The notes: generated by a model from the letters alone, not told the origin. DNA of 64,000 nt from JAXGPX01 sp040766745 (GCA_040766745.1 JAXGPX010000004.1:122415-186414), one strand, 5' to 3'; positions 16,668 through 25,230 are shown, numbered from the stretch's first letter. A program made the numbers and translations.

Positions 16668-16934
16668 TCAACTCCTTCTCCAGTTGACTTCCCATGGCCA
16701 CGGGTCATCGATCCATTGCCAGGTGCGGCCTGTCATACCGAAACCATAGTTAAGCAGCGGCCCGTAAATACGTTCGTATTCCATTTTGGCACTCATGAGC
16801 TCTTGGGACCTCATTCTGAATTCCTGCAGGGCTCGCGTGTCATCGGGATGGGTATCGAGAAACAGATTTAGTTCTGTGGCCGCGAATTCCAGTTCCATGA
16901 TTCTAAGGAGCATTTCTTTTTGCTGTGCATTCAT
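16668..16934 (-). CDS. cotJB: CotJB spore coat protein
   Basis: 88 aa, the expected CotJB size. Family features: LLRIMELEFAATELNLFLDT-H-P near the start, a central R-x-x-x-E-Y/L helix, YGPLLNYG-F-G and a C-terminal W-x-W-I-D-D-PWPWE. It needs CotJC for assembly into the inner coat. Lies between cotJA (14-nt gap) and cotJC. Start ATG preceded by AAGGGGGGA. Confidence 0.93.
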   Translation of the reverse strand: MNAQQKEMLLRIMELEFAATELNLFLDTHPDDTRALQEFRMRSQELMSAKMEYERIYGPLLNYGFGMTGRTWQWIDDPWPWEVNWRRS

Positions 16935-16948
16935 TGTCCAGTCCCCCC

Positions 16949-17434
16949 TTATGACCCTGGTCTCTGGTAAAGAGGTGGAGTCCTTATTAGCTCAGGAAAA
17001 AGGGTTCCAACTCGCAGGGCTTCTCGAGGATCGAGTGTCTGCGAGAAGGTTTGCCACGGCACATAGGCTGTAGCCAGTTCACCAAAAACAGCCATGCCGG
17101 CAGGTGTTTCGAGTTTCATCTGCTCCGGGTCAGTTTCATCCTGAGTAAAGGGCCAATCTGGTGCGGAAAAACCGTTGTGAGGGGATACGGAAACCCCCGG
17201 ATCGAGTTGTTCCGGAATATGGCCGGCATCAGGCCCGGGCTCATTGGGCACAGGCGGAACAGGCATTGGATAAGTTGTATCTACAGGGGGAAGCGGCTTA
17301 TTGTCTCGTTGAGAATCTTCTGCTCTTGTGTCCTGACGGTTCAACCTAAGTCTTGCCTGCTCGCGGGCGAGTTCCTGTTCCGTGTCGCGAAAGATCCTGA
17401 AAGGCCTTTTATCGTTTGGCAATTGCCTTCGCAT
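16949..17434 (-). CDS. cotJA: CotJA-domain spore coat-associated protein, N-terminally extended
   Basis: 161 aa. The C-terminal ~50 residues hold the CotJA signature LATAYVPWQTFSQTLDPREA and GTLFPELIRTPPLY. The first ~100 residues are an extra Pro/Gln/Asp-rich, probably disordered region not found in the ~80 aa Bacillus CotJA. The start at 17434 follows AAGGAGG; an upstream in-frame ATG adds 11 residues without an RBS. First gene of the cotJ operon. A CATAAACT box at 17471-17478 (minus strand), compatible with the sigma-E -10 CATAHAHT, lies 37 nt upstream, but a matching -35 is not obvious. Confidence 0.88.
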   Translation of the reverse strand: MRRQLPNDKRPFRIFRDTEQELAREQARLRLNRQDTRAEDSQRDNKPLPPVDTTYPMPVPPVPNEPGPDAGHIPEQLDPGVSVSPHNGFSAPDWPFTQDETDPEQMKLETPAGMAVFGELATAYVPWQTFSQTLDPREALRVGTLFPELIRTPPLYQRPGS

Positions 17435-17833
17435 ATGCAGGTCCTCCTTGTCTGGGAATAATATCATTGCAGTTTATGTAAACCAGGCAATTGTTGTGTC
17501 TGTGAAACACGGTTGAAATGCTGGGACGGTCCTGCGGTTTCATTGCTGGGGCTCTGGGGTGAAACATTGGGGACGATCCTATTGTTCCATTGCTGTTTGC
17601 AGACCAGGACAGCTCGGCGGATTGAACATCTATGAGCAGCAATTACGAGCACAGGTTGGCCAGGGAATTCAAGAACGGGGTCGGGACCTAGTTAACCATG
17701 AGTAGGAAATGAAAATACTGCAGTCTAGTGGAGGTTTGTCGATACCATGGGATACGGGGATGGTAATGACCCATCCCCGCCACTTTTGGATGCATTATAT
17801 TGAGATAAGTCTCCTTATCGTAAACAGGCTAAC
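17435..17833. other. Intergenic region upstream of cotJ operon
   Basis: 400 bp between the cotJA start and the end of the cyclodeaminase gene. It contains the presumed sporulation promoter of cotJABC (candidate -10 at 17471-17478). No gene is supported. Confidence 0.4.
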
Positions 17834-18454
17834 TTACACCGTCAACCCTGCCTGTTCCATGGCTGTTTCTAGTTCAGGTAAGTGCTCGCCTGCGCGTTTC
17901 TTGGCATTCTCAAGCCTAGTACTGCTCGCTGCCTTGAACTCCTCATCTTTGATAGAACCAAGGTTAATTTCGGCATTCATGGCTGCGCCACGCCTGGCTG
18001 CGTCAAGCATGAGAAAACCGACTCCAATATCAGTAATGGCATTAGGATTTCCGTATTTGAGCAGGTCAGGCAACAGGCCCATGGCCTCGATGGCGGCCTC
18101 GACTGTTTTCAGTGGAGACTCTGTTGCCCCAACAAAGGCATCCTGCATTGCCTTTCGCCTCTGAGTTTTTTCCTCCGGAGTGGACCTGGGCATCTTCAAG
18201 GCTGCTTCTACCTGTTTGTATGCATTAGCGTCTTCACCGGCTAAGGAGAGGAATCTCTTATGTAGCATTTCCGAGGCCAGTCGTATTTCCTCCAGCCTGT
18301 CACGGCCTTCAGTGAAACGGGCGAGGCTTAGCGTGACACCGGCTACCATTTGGAACAGTGCGCATCCCATGGCGCCTGCCACGGCGGCCGCTGCGCCACC
18401 GCCTGGGGCGCCGGTAGGAGCCCTGAGATCATCCATGAAATTCGTCAAATCCAT
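17834..18454 (-). CDS. Formiminotetrahydrofolate cyclodeaminase-family protein
   Basis: 206 aa, all-helical FTCD C-terminal/FchA family. Seen: the early APTGAPGGGAAAAVAGAMGC folate-binding loop, FxEGRDRLEEI, LAGEDANAYKQVEAALKMP and the NPNAITDIGVG motif. It converts 5-formimino-THF to 5,10-methenyl-THF (releasing ammonia) or hydrolyses methenyl-THF. Encoded 70 nt downstream of glutamate formiminotransferase on the same strand, so the cyclodeaminase role is favoured. ATG preceded by AAGGAGTG. Confidence 0.88.
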   Translation of the reverse strand: MDLTNFMDDLRAPTGAPGGGAAAAVAGAMGCALFQMVAGVTLSLARFTEGRDRLEEIRLASEMLHKRFLSLAGEDANAYKQVEAALKMPRSTPEEKTQRRKAMQDAFVGATESPLKTVEAAIEAMGLLPDLLKYGNPNAITDIGVGFLMLDAARRGAAMNAEINLGSIKDEEFKAASSTRLENAKKRAGEHLPELETAMEQAGLTV

Positions 18455-18524
18455 CTTGTGTCACTCCTTATCCTATAGACCATAAAACCAATTTGACCTG
18501 AGTTCTGACAATACCGATATCTGG

Positions 18525-19418
18525 CTAGATAGCAAGATCCAGAATTCTCTGCCTGGTGAAGTCCTTTACCTTTATTCGGGCAAATGCTATGTCCAGAAGA
18601 GCATCAAGAGGAATCAACCCTATAATCTCTGAGTTTACGATCTCAACACCTTTTTTCGCGGCTTCTTCTTCGATCTTGCTGAATACAAGTTCAATAGGAG
18701 TGGCCTTATAGTCAAGAAGGTTCATGGTAACCTGTGCAAGTCCCGTGTCTTCCATAGTTATCCCTTTTGCCTGGACGTGGGGAAGGCCTCCTGATGATTC
18801 CCTTATATGCCTCGCAATTGTCCGGGCGATTTTCACATCTGTTGTGTTAAGGTTTACGTTGTACGCGATTAGCGGGGGCCGCGCTCCTACGGCAGTGGCT
18901 CCGGCTTTGGGGTGAAGCGATGATGGCCCAAAATCAGGTGCCTTTTCGGGATCTGTCTTTATGGCTGCCTTCAGCCCTTCGTATTCACCCTTCCTAACAT
19001 CGGGGAGACGTACCCTTTCCGGTTTGGTGGCAGCCTTTGCATAAAGATACACAGGGATTGCCAATTCCTCACCGATTCTTCTGCCTACTCGTTTTGCCAT
19101 TTCCACGCAGTCTTCCATAGTGACCCCTTCGATAGGTACAAAAGGAATGACATCTGTGGCGCCGATCCTTGGGTGTTCACCGTGGTGCTTCTCCATGTCA
19201 ATGAGTTCGCAGGCCCTTCTTGCAGCATTGAAGGCACCTTCTTCTGCTGCTTCAGGCGTGCCGATAAACGTGACGACTGAACGGTTGTGGCTGTGATCTG
19301 AAGACGCATCCAGTACTTTGCAGCCTGAATCATTGACAGCTGTGACTATTTCATCCAGCACTGATTGATTTCTGCCTTCACTGAAATTGGGGATACATTC
19401 GACTATCTTCCGGGGCAT
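18525..19418 (-). CDS. Glutamate formimidoyltransferase
   Basis: 297 aa. Transfers the formimino group of N-formimino-L-glutamate to tetrahydrofolate, the last step of one histidine-degradation route and a source of C1 units. Motifs: IVECIPNFSEGRNQ at the start, DHSHNRSVVTFIG, HPRIGATDVIPFVP, a central G-A-R-P-P-L-I-A-Y-N-V-N-L strand and an RxSSGGLPHVQAKG loop. Length fits the stand-alone N-terminal half of mammalian FTCD. The ATG at 19418 follows GGAGG by 10 nt; the open frame extends 23 codons upstream without an RBS. Forms an operon with the cyclodeaminase; hutH/hutU/hutI are not in this window. Confidence 0.93.
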   Translation of the reverse strand: MPRKIVECIPNFSEGRNQSVLDEIVTAVNDSGCKVLDASSDHSHNRSVVTFIGTPEAAEEGAFNAARRACELIDMEKHHGEHPRIGATDVIPFVPIEGVTMEDCVEMAKRVGRRIGEELAIPVYLYAKAATKPERVRLPDVRKGEYEGLKAAIKTDPEKAPDFGPSSLHPKAGATAVGARPPLIAYNVNLNTTDVKIARTIARHIRESSGGLPHVQAKGITMEDTGLAQVTMNLLDYKATPIELVFSKIEEEAAKKGVEIVNSEIIGLIPLDALLDIAFARIKVKDFTRQRILDLAI

Positions 19419-19807
19419 TAGTACATAACCTCCAGCACACGATTTTCGGTTATTGGGCATCGCATTCTGGTTCGTTGCCAGGTGCAACGCAAGATCTGCA
19501 CCCGGTGCATGGTATTATAATCGCTGCTAACCAGAACCCACAACCATCTTATATCATCGCTGCTGAAGATCAAACATAATCATCAACGCCCTTGATACTG
19601 TACTTCAAGTAGATTTGCTAGAAAGATCTATTTATTCATGCATGTCCGGTGTAGGAAACGAAAGACCTGATAATCTTCCCTGGGAATGCAGTTTGTCAGC
19701 AAAAAGATCAGAGCAGGTTAGAATCAGTCAGCGACATTCATGGTAATAACTGGCCGGATGTGGTTGAGCTAAACCTGAAAAATGGTACTACTATTGCCTT
19801 GCCTATA

Positions 19808-19816
19808 TGCTATAAT
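19808..19816 (+). promoter_or_regulatory. Extended -10 promoter for the amino-acid ABC operon
   Basis: TGCTATAAT gives a consensus TATAAT with an upstream TGn extension, which can compensate for the absence of a good -35. About 230 nt upstream of the solute-binding protein start. It is immediately followed by the ARG-box-like site. Confidence 0.6.
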
Positions 19817-19827
19817 ATCCTCATTGG

Positions 19828-19841
19828 TGTATAAATATGCA
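19828..19841 (+). promoter_or_regulatory. ARG-box-like operator (ArgR/AhrC)
   Basis: TGTATAAATATGCA matches the ARG-box core TGNATWWWWATNCA at every position, and is flanked by GG(T)/(A)CC symmetry. It overlaps the expected transcription start (about +5 to +18). A second, 12-bp perfect palindrome GATTCATGAATC follows at 19856-19867. Binding by ArgR is inferred; no argR gene is in the window. Confidence 0.6.
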
Positions 19842-20044
19842 CACCTAGTTGAAGAGATTCATGAATCCGGGGCGACCCGGTGTTGAAACTGACATTACCC
19901 AGCATACAAATTTCTAGAAGAAACCGAGGAAAAGGAGGTTGGTATTGGCTTTAGCTTGCAACTGAACCATGCGAATGTTTGCTCCGTTAAGGCTGTGTTT
20001 AATAGATTGGCCAGAGAGATTATGTAAGAAGGGGAGAGACTTAA

Positions 20045-20863
20045 ATGAAAAAACGATTTGCATTAGTACCTTGTGTCGTCCTTATCTTGATTATGGCGTT
20101 TGTCGCCGGGTGTACCCAGGAGGCTAAGCCGCCGGATACCGGAGCGAAAGAACCTACCGGCCCCGTTATGAAACTGATTGCAGTTGGAGAGTGCACTTTT
20201 GCCCCATTTGAATATGTCGAAGAGAAGACCGGTAAGCCAGCAGGATTCGACATCGATCTTATTAAGGCAATAGCAGAAGCTTCGGATTTCGAGGTTGAGT
20301 ACAAGAACCTTGACTGGAACAGTTTGATTGCTGCCCTTCAGACAGAAGAGGCAGATCTTGTTGTGTCTGGAATGACCATTACCGATGAAAGAGCCCTGGA
20401 AGTGAAATTTTCCGATCCGTATTTTGAGTCAGGCCAGGCCTGGGCTGTGCAAGAAGGTTCCCCTATTCAGGTTTTGAAGGATCTTGCAGGCAAAACTGTG
20501 GCTGTTCAGATTAACACTACAGGCGACTACGCTGCACAGGCACTTGATGAAAAGTTCAAAGAGGAAAAACTGCCGGGGTTGACAATAAAGAGACTAGAGC
20601 AGGCCGCAGATGTTTTTAACGAGCTCAAGGTCGGAGGGGTAGACGCGGTTATATCAGATATGCCGGTCATTCAGGAGTACCTGAAGAACAACCCTGATTC
20701 TAAGGTGATTATTCCTGAACCTGCTTTCACTGTAGAGTACTACGGAATTGCCATGCGCAAACAGGATAAGGAGATACATGAACTGGTAAACAAGGGCCTT
20801 GCAAAGATAAAGGCAAGCGGCAAGTACGACGAGATTTATGAGAAGTATTTTGGCACTCGATAA
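20045..20863 (+). CDS. Amino-acid ABC transporter substrate-binding lipoprotein
   Basis: 272 aa family-3 solute-binding protein. Lipoprotein signal with lipobox V-A-G-C (Cys23). The mature part shows the usual order: CTFAPFEYVEEKTGKPAGFD-I-D-L, an LDWNSLIAALQTEEADLVVSG segment, KVKFSDPYF-like EVKFSDPYFESGQAW, a hinge at GKTVAVQINTTG and a final G-L-A-K-I-K-A-S-G-K-Y-D-E-I-Y-E-K-Y-F. RBS GGGGAGAG. First gene of the binding protein-permease-ATPase operon. The upstream ARG box suggests arginine or another basic amino acid; glutamine/polar amino acids are possible. Confidence 0.9.
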   Translation: MKKRFALVPCVVLILIMAFVAGCTQEAKPPDTGAKEPTGPVMKLIAVGECTFAPFEYVEEKTGKPAGFDIDLIKAIAEASDFEVEYKNLDWNSLIAALQTEEADLVVSGMTITDERALEVKFSDPYFESGQAWAVQEGSPIQVLKDLAGKTVAVQINTTGDYAAQALDEKFKEEKLPGLTIKRLEQAADVFNELKVGGVDAVISDMPVIQEYLKNNPDSKVIIPEPAFTVEYYGIAMRKQDKEIHELVNKGLAKIKASGKYDEIYEKYFGTR

Positions 20864-20937
20864 GCGCATTAATTACCTGGAGCCGGGCGCTTTACCGGAA
20901 TCACATTACCGGGTCTTAGCAAAGGGAGGGAGCAGTT

Positions 20938-21600
20938 CTGTTTGATTCATCTGTAGTTGCCAGATACTTTCCCTTTCTTATAAGAGGGGTCGGAATTACG
21001 GTCCAGTTCACTTTCTTGTCATTTATGCTGGCAGTTGTGCTTGGCCTGGTGATAGCCCTCGGCCGGATTAGCGGGAACAGGATAATTCGGACTCCTTGTC
21101 AGATATATATCGATTTCATCAGGGGTACGCCGCTTCTTGCCCAGATATATCTTGTTCATTTCGGGCTGCCGCAGATACTGCATTATAAGCCCGTGGGTTA
21201 TATCGACGCTCTGATAGCTCTAACTTTGAACTCGTCGGCATACATGGCCGAGATTTACAGGGGAGGAATCGAGTCTATTGAGGCAGGCCAAATGGAAGCT
21301 GCCAGGTCTCTGGGGATGACGTACGGCCAGGCTATGAGGTACGTGATTCTTCCCCAGGCTTTCAGGCGGGTAATCCCACCAATGGGCAACGAGTTCATTA
21401 CCTTGCTCAAAGAGTCATCTCTGGTATCTGTCATCGGAATGGAAGATTTGATGATGCGATCGAAGATGATGGCCGGCCAGAGTTTCAGGCCGTTCGAAGC
21501 GTACTTTACAACGGCGCTGATATACCTTGCAATGACTTTTGCTTTTAGCAGATTTCTAGGCCGGGTTGAAAGGAGGCTAAAGGCAAGTGGTCAAAGTTAA
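20938..21600 (+). CDS. Amino-acid ABC transporter permease, probable CTG start
   Basis: 220 aa HisM/GlnP-type permease with five membrane helices and the EAA loop (EAARSLGMTYGQAMRYVILP). The family N-terminus (RYFPFLIRGVGITVQFTFLS) extends upstream of the first ATG/TTG in frame (TTG 21016). The only plausible start consistent with it is CTG at 20938, 7 nt after GGGAGGGAG. Initiating at 21016 would remove about 26 residues, including part of the first helix. Overlaps the ATPase gene by 14 nt, so translation is probably coupled. Confidence 0.9.
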   Translation: MFDSSVVARYFPFLIRGVGITVQFTFLSFMLAVVLGLVIALGRISGNRIIRTPCQIYIDFIRGTPLLAQIYLVHFGLPQILHYKPVGYIDALIALTLNSSAYMAEIYRGGIESIEAGQMEAARSLGMTYGQAMRYVILPQAFRRVIPPMGNEFITLLKESSLVSVIGMEDLMMRSKMMAGQSFRPFEAYFTTALIYLAMTFAFSRFLGRVERRLKASGQS

Positions 21601-22309
21601 GAATCTCCACAAGAGTTTTGAGGATCTCCATGTGCTAAAGGGCATCGGCCTGGAAGTACAGAAAGGCGAGGTCGTAGTTGTGATCGGGCCGAGTGGGTCC
21701 GGAAAGAGCACTTTCTTGCGGTGCATAAACCATCTGGAGCGGCCAACTTCAGGAGAGATTCACATCGATGGAGTCAATTTGGACGACGGCCATGTTGACA
21801 TAAACTTGATAAGGCAGACTGCAGGTATGGTGTTTCAGCAGTTCAACTTATTCCCGCATCTTACTGTTTTGGATAATATCAGCCTGGCCCCTGTTAAAGT
21901 GTTGCACATGCAGAAAGAAGATGCAGAGGTACTGGGCCGTGACCTGCTCCGAAAAGTAGGTTTGGCCGATAAGGCAGAGGTGTATCCTAATCAACTGTCA
22001 GGCGGGCAAAAGCAGAGGGCAGCCATTGCAAGGGCATTGGCAATGAAGCCAAAACTCATGCTTTTTGATGAACCTACTTCAGCATTGGATCCTGAAATGA
22101 TAGGAGAGGTTCTTGGTGTCATGAAAGAACTGGCGTTTGAGGGTATGACAATGATTGTTGTTAGCCATGAGATGGGTTTTGCACGGGAAGTTGCAGACCG
22201 GATAGTGTTTATGGATGGTGGGGTTTTGGTAGAGGAGGGCCGGCCTTCAGAGTTCTTTGCAAATCCCAGGCATGCAAGGACTAGGGCGTTTCTCAGCAAG
22301 ATCCTGTAG
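21587..22309 (+). CDS. Polar/basic amino-acid ABC transporter ATPase
   Basis: 240 aa. Walker A GPSGSGKST, Q-loop VFQQFNLFPHLT, ABC signature LSGGQKQR, Walker B LMLFDEPTSALDP and H-loop VVSHEMGFA are all present and correctly spaced, as in GlnQ/HisP/ArtP. GTG start overlapping the permease end. Last gene of the operon; a terminator candidate lies 150 nt downstream. Confidence 0.95.
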   Translation: MVKVKNLHKSFEDLHVLKGIGLEVQKGEVVVVIGPSGSGKSTFLRCINHLERPTSGEIHIDGVNLDDGHVDINLIRQTAGMVFQQFNLFPHLTVLDNISLAPVKVLHMQKEDAEVLGRDLLRKVGLADKAEVYPNQLSGGQKQRAAIARALAMKPKLMLFDEPTSALDPEMIGEVLGVMKELAFEGMTMIVVSHEMGFAREVADRIVFMDGGVLVEEGRPSEFFANPRHARTRAFLSKIL

Positions 22310-22460
22310 GCCTTCCGGCGTTGGCCTGGTTTCAGGGCATATATGATGTCCTGGAGATGTGACCTTCTTTGGTGGAAATGCTCGATCTTGATACTGGGTA
22401 CTCACATTAGGGCGTGGTTAACCGGGACTGCCGAAAAAATTCGGCACCCCTAGAGTGGAC

Positions 22461-22505
22461 AAGGCGCACCGGGCGATGTAGCTGCCGGGTGTGCCTTTGC
22501 TCTTT
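22461..22505 (+). terminator. Terminator after the amino-acid ABC operon
   Basis: AAGGCGCACC (22461-22470) pairs with GGTGTGCCTT (22488-22497), one G-U pair, followed by TGCTCTTTC. A second perfect hairpin TGCCGAA-AAAA-TTCGGCA lies just upstream at 22429-22446. Confidence 0.5.
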
Positions 22506-22647
22506 CTGGAAAGTCTGTGTCCATTTATGAAAATTGCGATGCAACAGTTCTAGACCAGAGGGCATTTGATAAACTCTAGGTAAAGCACAAGATGCGAGGT
22601 TTATGACAGCATGAGTTTTGAGTTTTCGCTGTTCGGGAGTGGGTAGA

Positions 22648-23376
22648 GTGGCTTTGATTTTGGAAAGTTTGAATAATACGGTTCTCGGCCCGGTGTTTGC
22701 CCTGCTTGCCGGAATCCTTGCGTCGGCAAGTCCGTGCGCCATGGCTGCCATTCCAATTATCACAGGGCATATGGTAGGCACCGATGCAGGCAGTCGGGGC
22801 CGGCAGCTGCTGTTGTTCGTCCTGGGAATGGCCACATCGCTTTCGTTGGCTGGAATGGTTGCAGGGCTGCTCGGGAAGTCTATTCTTTTTGCTGCCCCCT
22901 GGATAAGGTGGGTAGCCGGAATTGCCTTCATAGCAGCCGGATTCTCGTACATGGGGATAATCTCGTCCTCGAAAACCTGCAAGATCAACGTTCCATTGGA
23001 TACAGAACCGGTGGATATAGAACCGCAGGGTATGGGCGAGAATGTGGTGAAACGCGGTTCTGGGATCGATACCCTCAGGCCGTTAGGCTTGGGAATGCTC
23101 TACGGCCTTTCTGCTTCACCATGTGCTACCCCGGCTCTTCTGGCAATACTGGCAATTGTGGCTTCATCTGGATCGGTTGTCAGGGGAGGCGTCTTGCTGC
23201 TGGCGTATTCCTTGGGCCAATCGGCTTTAGTTGTATCCGCTGGGTTGTTTGTGTCTGGGTTCAGGCGGTTTCTTGAGAGCGAGAAAAATGTTAGGGCGCT
23301 GGAAATCATGCAAAAAGCAGGCGGTGCGGCTATTGCAATATTCGGATTGTATTTGATACTCAGGCCTTATTTGTAG
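22648..23376 (+). CDS. CcdA/DsbD-like thiol-disulfide membrane transporter
   Basis: 242 aa with six hydrophobic helices. Two ASPCA motifs (helix 1, about residue 29, and helix 4, about 154) hold the pair of redox cysteines characteristic of CcdA/DsbD cores, which carry electrons from cytosolic thioredoxin to extracytoplasmic thiol proteins. The loop between helices 3 and 4 is long and acidic. GTG start at 22648 after GGGAGTGGG; an upstream TTG is open but lacks an RBS. Lies 60 nt before a membrane-anchored thioredoxin, the expected partner, so the two probably form a split DsbD-like pathway. Confidence 0.85.
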   Translation: MALILESLNNTVLGPVFALLAGILASASPCAMAAIPIITGHMVGTDAGSRGRQLLLFVLGMATSLSLAGMVAGLLGKSILFAAPWIRWVAGIAFIAAGFSYMGIISSSKTCKINVPLDTEPVDIEPQGMGENVVKRGSGIDTLRPLGLGMLYGLSASPCATPALLAILAIVASSGSVVRGGVLLLAYSLGQSALVVSAGLFVSGFRRFLESEKNVRALEIMQKAGGAAIAIFGLYLILRPYL

Positions 23377-23436
23377 AATAGGCTACCTTTTGATTATGGG
23401 GCTGGCTTTATGGGGCCGGCATGAGGAGGTATACAC

Positions 23437-23904
23437 GTGAGTAACACTTGCCCTTTTGCGATTCTTCTGGGCGGCAGGTTTCGGTGGGTAGTGGTTGCCA
23501 TCTTGTTGGTTGCTATAGCCTCCGGCATATGGTATTGGAATTTGGCACGTACTAGGAATTTGGCCCTGGGCAACGTTGTCATCGAGGACATTGCCCCTGA
23601 CGGTATGAGCAAGTATATTCCCGGGAGCAAGCCGGTGATTTTGGAGTTCTACACCAGGTCTTGCCCGTACTGTGTAAAGATCGAGCCTGAATTGAAAGAG
23701 ATTAAGGCAAAGTATGGAGATAAGGTCTTAGTTCTGAAAATGAATGCTGAGGTGTTTCCTCAAGAGGCATCGAGGTATGAGATACGCGGAGTGCCTACAT
23801 TGGTGTTTTTGGATCAGGCAGGCAAACCGCAAGCCACTGCCGCTGGTTACCGTGATTTTGAAGGAATCCAGGAGATACTGCAAGGCCTTGGTTTTGTGAA
23901 GTAG
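23437..23904 (+). CDS. Membrane-anchored thioredoxin-family protein
   Basis: 155 aa. One N-terminal helix (about 15-35) anchors an extracytoplasmic thioredoxin domain with active site SCPYC (residues about 74-78), followed by KIEPELKEIKAKYGDKVLVL and the cis-Pro segment RGVPTLVFLDQAG. GTG start after ATGAGGAGG. Paired with the upstream CcdA-like protein, which would keep it reduced. Likely tasks are disulfide reduction for cytochrome c maturation or spore envelope assembly; the sequence does not decide. A strong terminator follows. Confidence 0.88.
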   Translation: MSNTCPFAILLGGRFRWVVVAILLVAIASGIWYWNLARTRNLALGNVVIEDIAPDGMSKYIPGSKPVILEFYTRSCPYCVKIEPELKEIKAKYGDKVLVLKMNAEVFPQEASRYEIRGVPTLVFLDQAGKPQATAAGYRDFEGIQEILQGLGFVK

Positions 23905-23917
23905 TTGCAGCAGAGTA

Positions 23918-23936
23918 CCCGCCATTGGCGGGTTTT
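23918..23936 (+). terminator. Rho-independent terminator of ccdA-trx operon
   Basis: CCCGCC (23918-23923), loop ATT, GGCGGG (23927-23932), then TTTT. Fourteen nt after the thioredoxin stop codon. Confidence 0.75.
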
Positions 23937-23976
23937 CCGTCTGCGGGTGGAAAATAAGGACTGTCCCGGTTTTCTC

Positions 23977-25230
23977 TTATCGTTCTGCAAGAGACGTTCC
24001 CAGGACCGTGCCGGTTTTGGCAAGGAGTTCTGTGAGGGTGATAACGTTTGATGATTCAAGGACGTACCAGGGGTAAGGCCTGTTGTTGAGCAGGAAAGTT
24101 TCTTCGGCCCATTGAGCGAATTGAACGGCTTTGCCCCGGTCTCCCATTATTATTGAGGCTATGGCAACGCTGCTCCAGGGGAATCTGTCTCTCTTTTCAC
24201 CAAACTCCCATCCCGGAAATTGCGAGTTAAATTCTTCCCAGACCTTGATTGCTTTCGGATCTTCTGGAGGTAGTACGCCGCAGGTTACCAGGTATAGTTG
24301 GGACACTCCATCTGGATACCACTTGCCTTTTTTGGGAAAGCGCTTCCCAAAAGGAGACAGCGACCATGCAAAGGTTTCTCGTTCGCTGTCATACAGAGTC
24401 TGGGCAATGCCGTTCCTGATTCGTTGGGCCACATTCCTGTAATATGCCGCCAGGCTGGAATTGCCCAGTTTTTCAAGGATGTTGGACCAATCAATGAGTC
24501 CTCGGTAGTTCTCAGCGTTATCCATAAGATACTTTGTGCGTGAACCAGGTTTGACGAAAACCAAGCCGTCTTTATCTTGAAGGGAGACAATCACCTGAGC
24601 TACAAGATTAATATCGTCGAGATTAGCTGTTACCAGCTCGCTGTCCTGAGTCTTGTAGTAGTATTCTGAGACTAGGGTCAAGAACGTTGCTGCATAGCTG
24701 TCTGCCGAATCATAGTTTCTTGTGGCTATCATGACTATCTCAGTGGCCTCACTGCCCGCCGCAAATCCATGCCTTTCTACTTCGTAGTCATAGATTGTGC
24801 CTGATAATCCCCACCTATCGGGGCGGTTCAACTGAGAAAGGTACCATACCATGTATTTGGCGGCTGCCCCAGGGTCGACGTCTATTAGGGATTTTGCGGC
24901 GATGTTGGCGAAATAGGGAACTACCCTGTCGCTGTAAGGAGTTTGAGCAAGGGCGCCGTTAGGCAGCTGGCACATTGCCAGCCAATCTCGCTCGTCGGCA
25001 AGAGCTTCAGGCCGCTCTCCGCTAAGTTGCAGGATGCCTTTGTGGCCACTCTGCGCCGGTCCTACCACCATATTTCCTTGCCTTGATGATCTTGCGGCTC
25101 GGAGGTTTCTGCCAACAATGGCCAGGGGGTTATGTGGAATCTCTACAAGAAGCAATGTCAACGCCAGAAGGGAAGTTACAGATGCCAATATCAAAATCAG
25201 CCGTACATGGCCTGCAATCAATCGTACCAT
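23977..25230 (-). CDS. Alpha/alpha-toroid (six-hairpin glycosidase-like) exported protein
   Basis: 417 aa. A hydrophobic helix at about 8-28 is a signal anchor. The rest is rich in helical hairpins with aromatic residues: LPNGALAQTPYSDRVVPYFA, a WGLSGTIYDYE loop, YDSADSYAATFLTLVSEYY, then the second half around FPWSSVAIASIIMGDRGKA. This organisation is that of six-hairpin glycosidases (GH8/GH15/cellobiose-2-epimerase-like fold). No catalytic acid pair can be named with confidence. The ATG at 25230 after GGAGGGAAG is chosen; the open frame extends 51 residues further. Monocistronic and convergent with the ccdA-trx operon. Confidence 0.65.
   Translation of the reverse strand: MVRLIAGHVRLILILASVTSLLALTLLLVEIPHNPLAIVGRNLRAARSSRQGNMVVGPAQSGHKGILQLSGERPEALADERDWLAMCQLPNGALAQTPYSDRVVPYFANIAAKSLIDVDPGAAAKYMVWYLSQLNRPDRWGLSGTIYDYEVERHGFAAGSEATEIVMIATRNYDSADSYAATFLTLVSEYYYKTQDSELVTANLDDINLVAQVIVSLQDKDGLVFVKPGSRTKYLMDNAENYRGLIDWSNILEKLGNSSLAAYYRNVAQRIRNGIAQTLYDSERETFAWSLSPFGKRFPKKGKWYPDGVSQLYLVTCGVLPPEDPKAIKVWEEFNSQFPGWEFGEKRDRFPWSSVAIASIIMGDRGKAVQFAQWAEETFLLNNRPYPWYVLESSNVITLTELLAKTGTVLGTSLAER

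Noticed and set aside
19419..20044. T-box or riboswitch upstream of the amino-acid transporter
   Set aside because: No T-box GGTGG/antiterminator sequence or known riboswitch core was seen; an ARG-box explains the region better.
22407..22988. 193-codon minus-strand frame overlapping ccdA
   Set aside because: It starts within the ccdA coding region antisense, crosses the terminator and lacks protein features.
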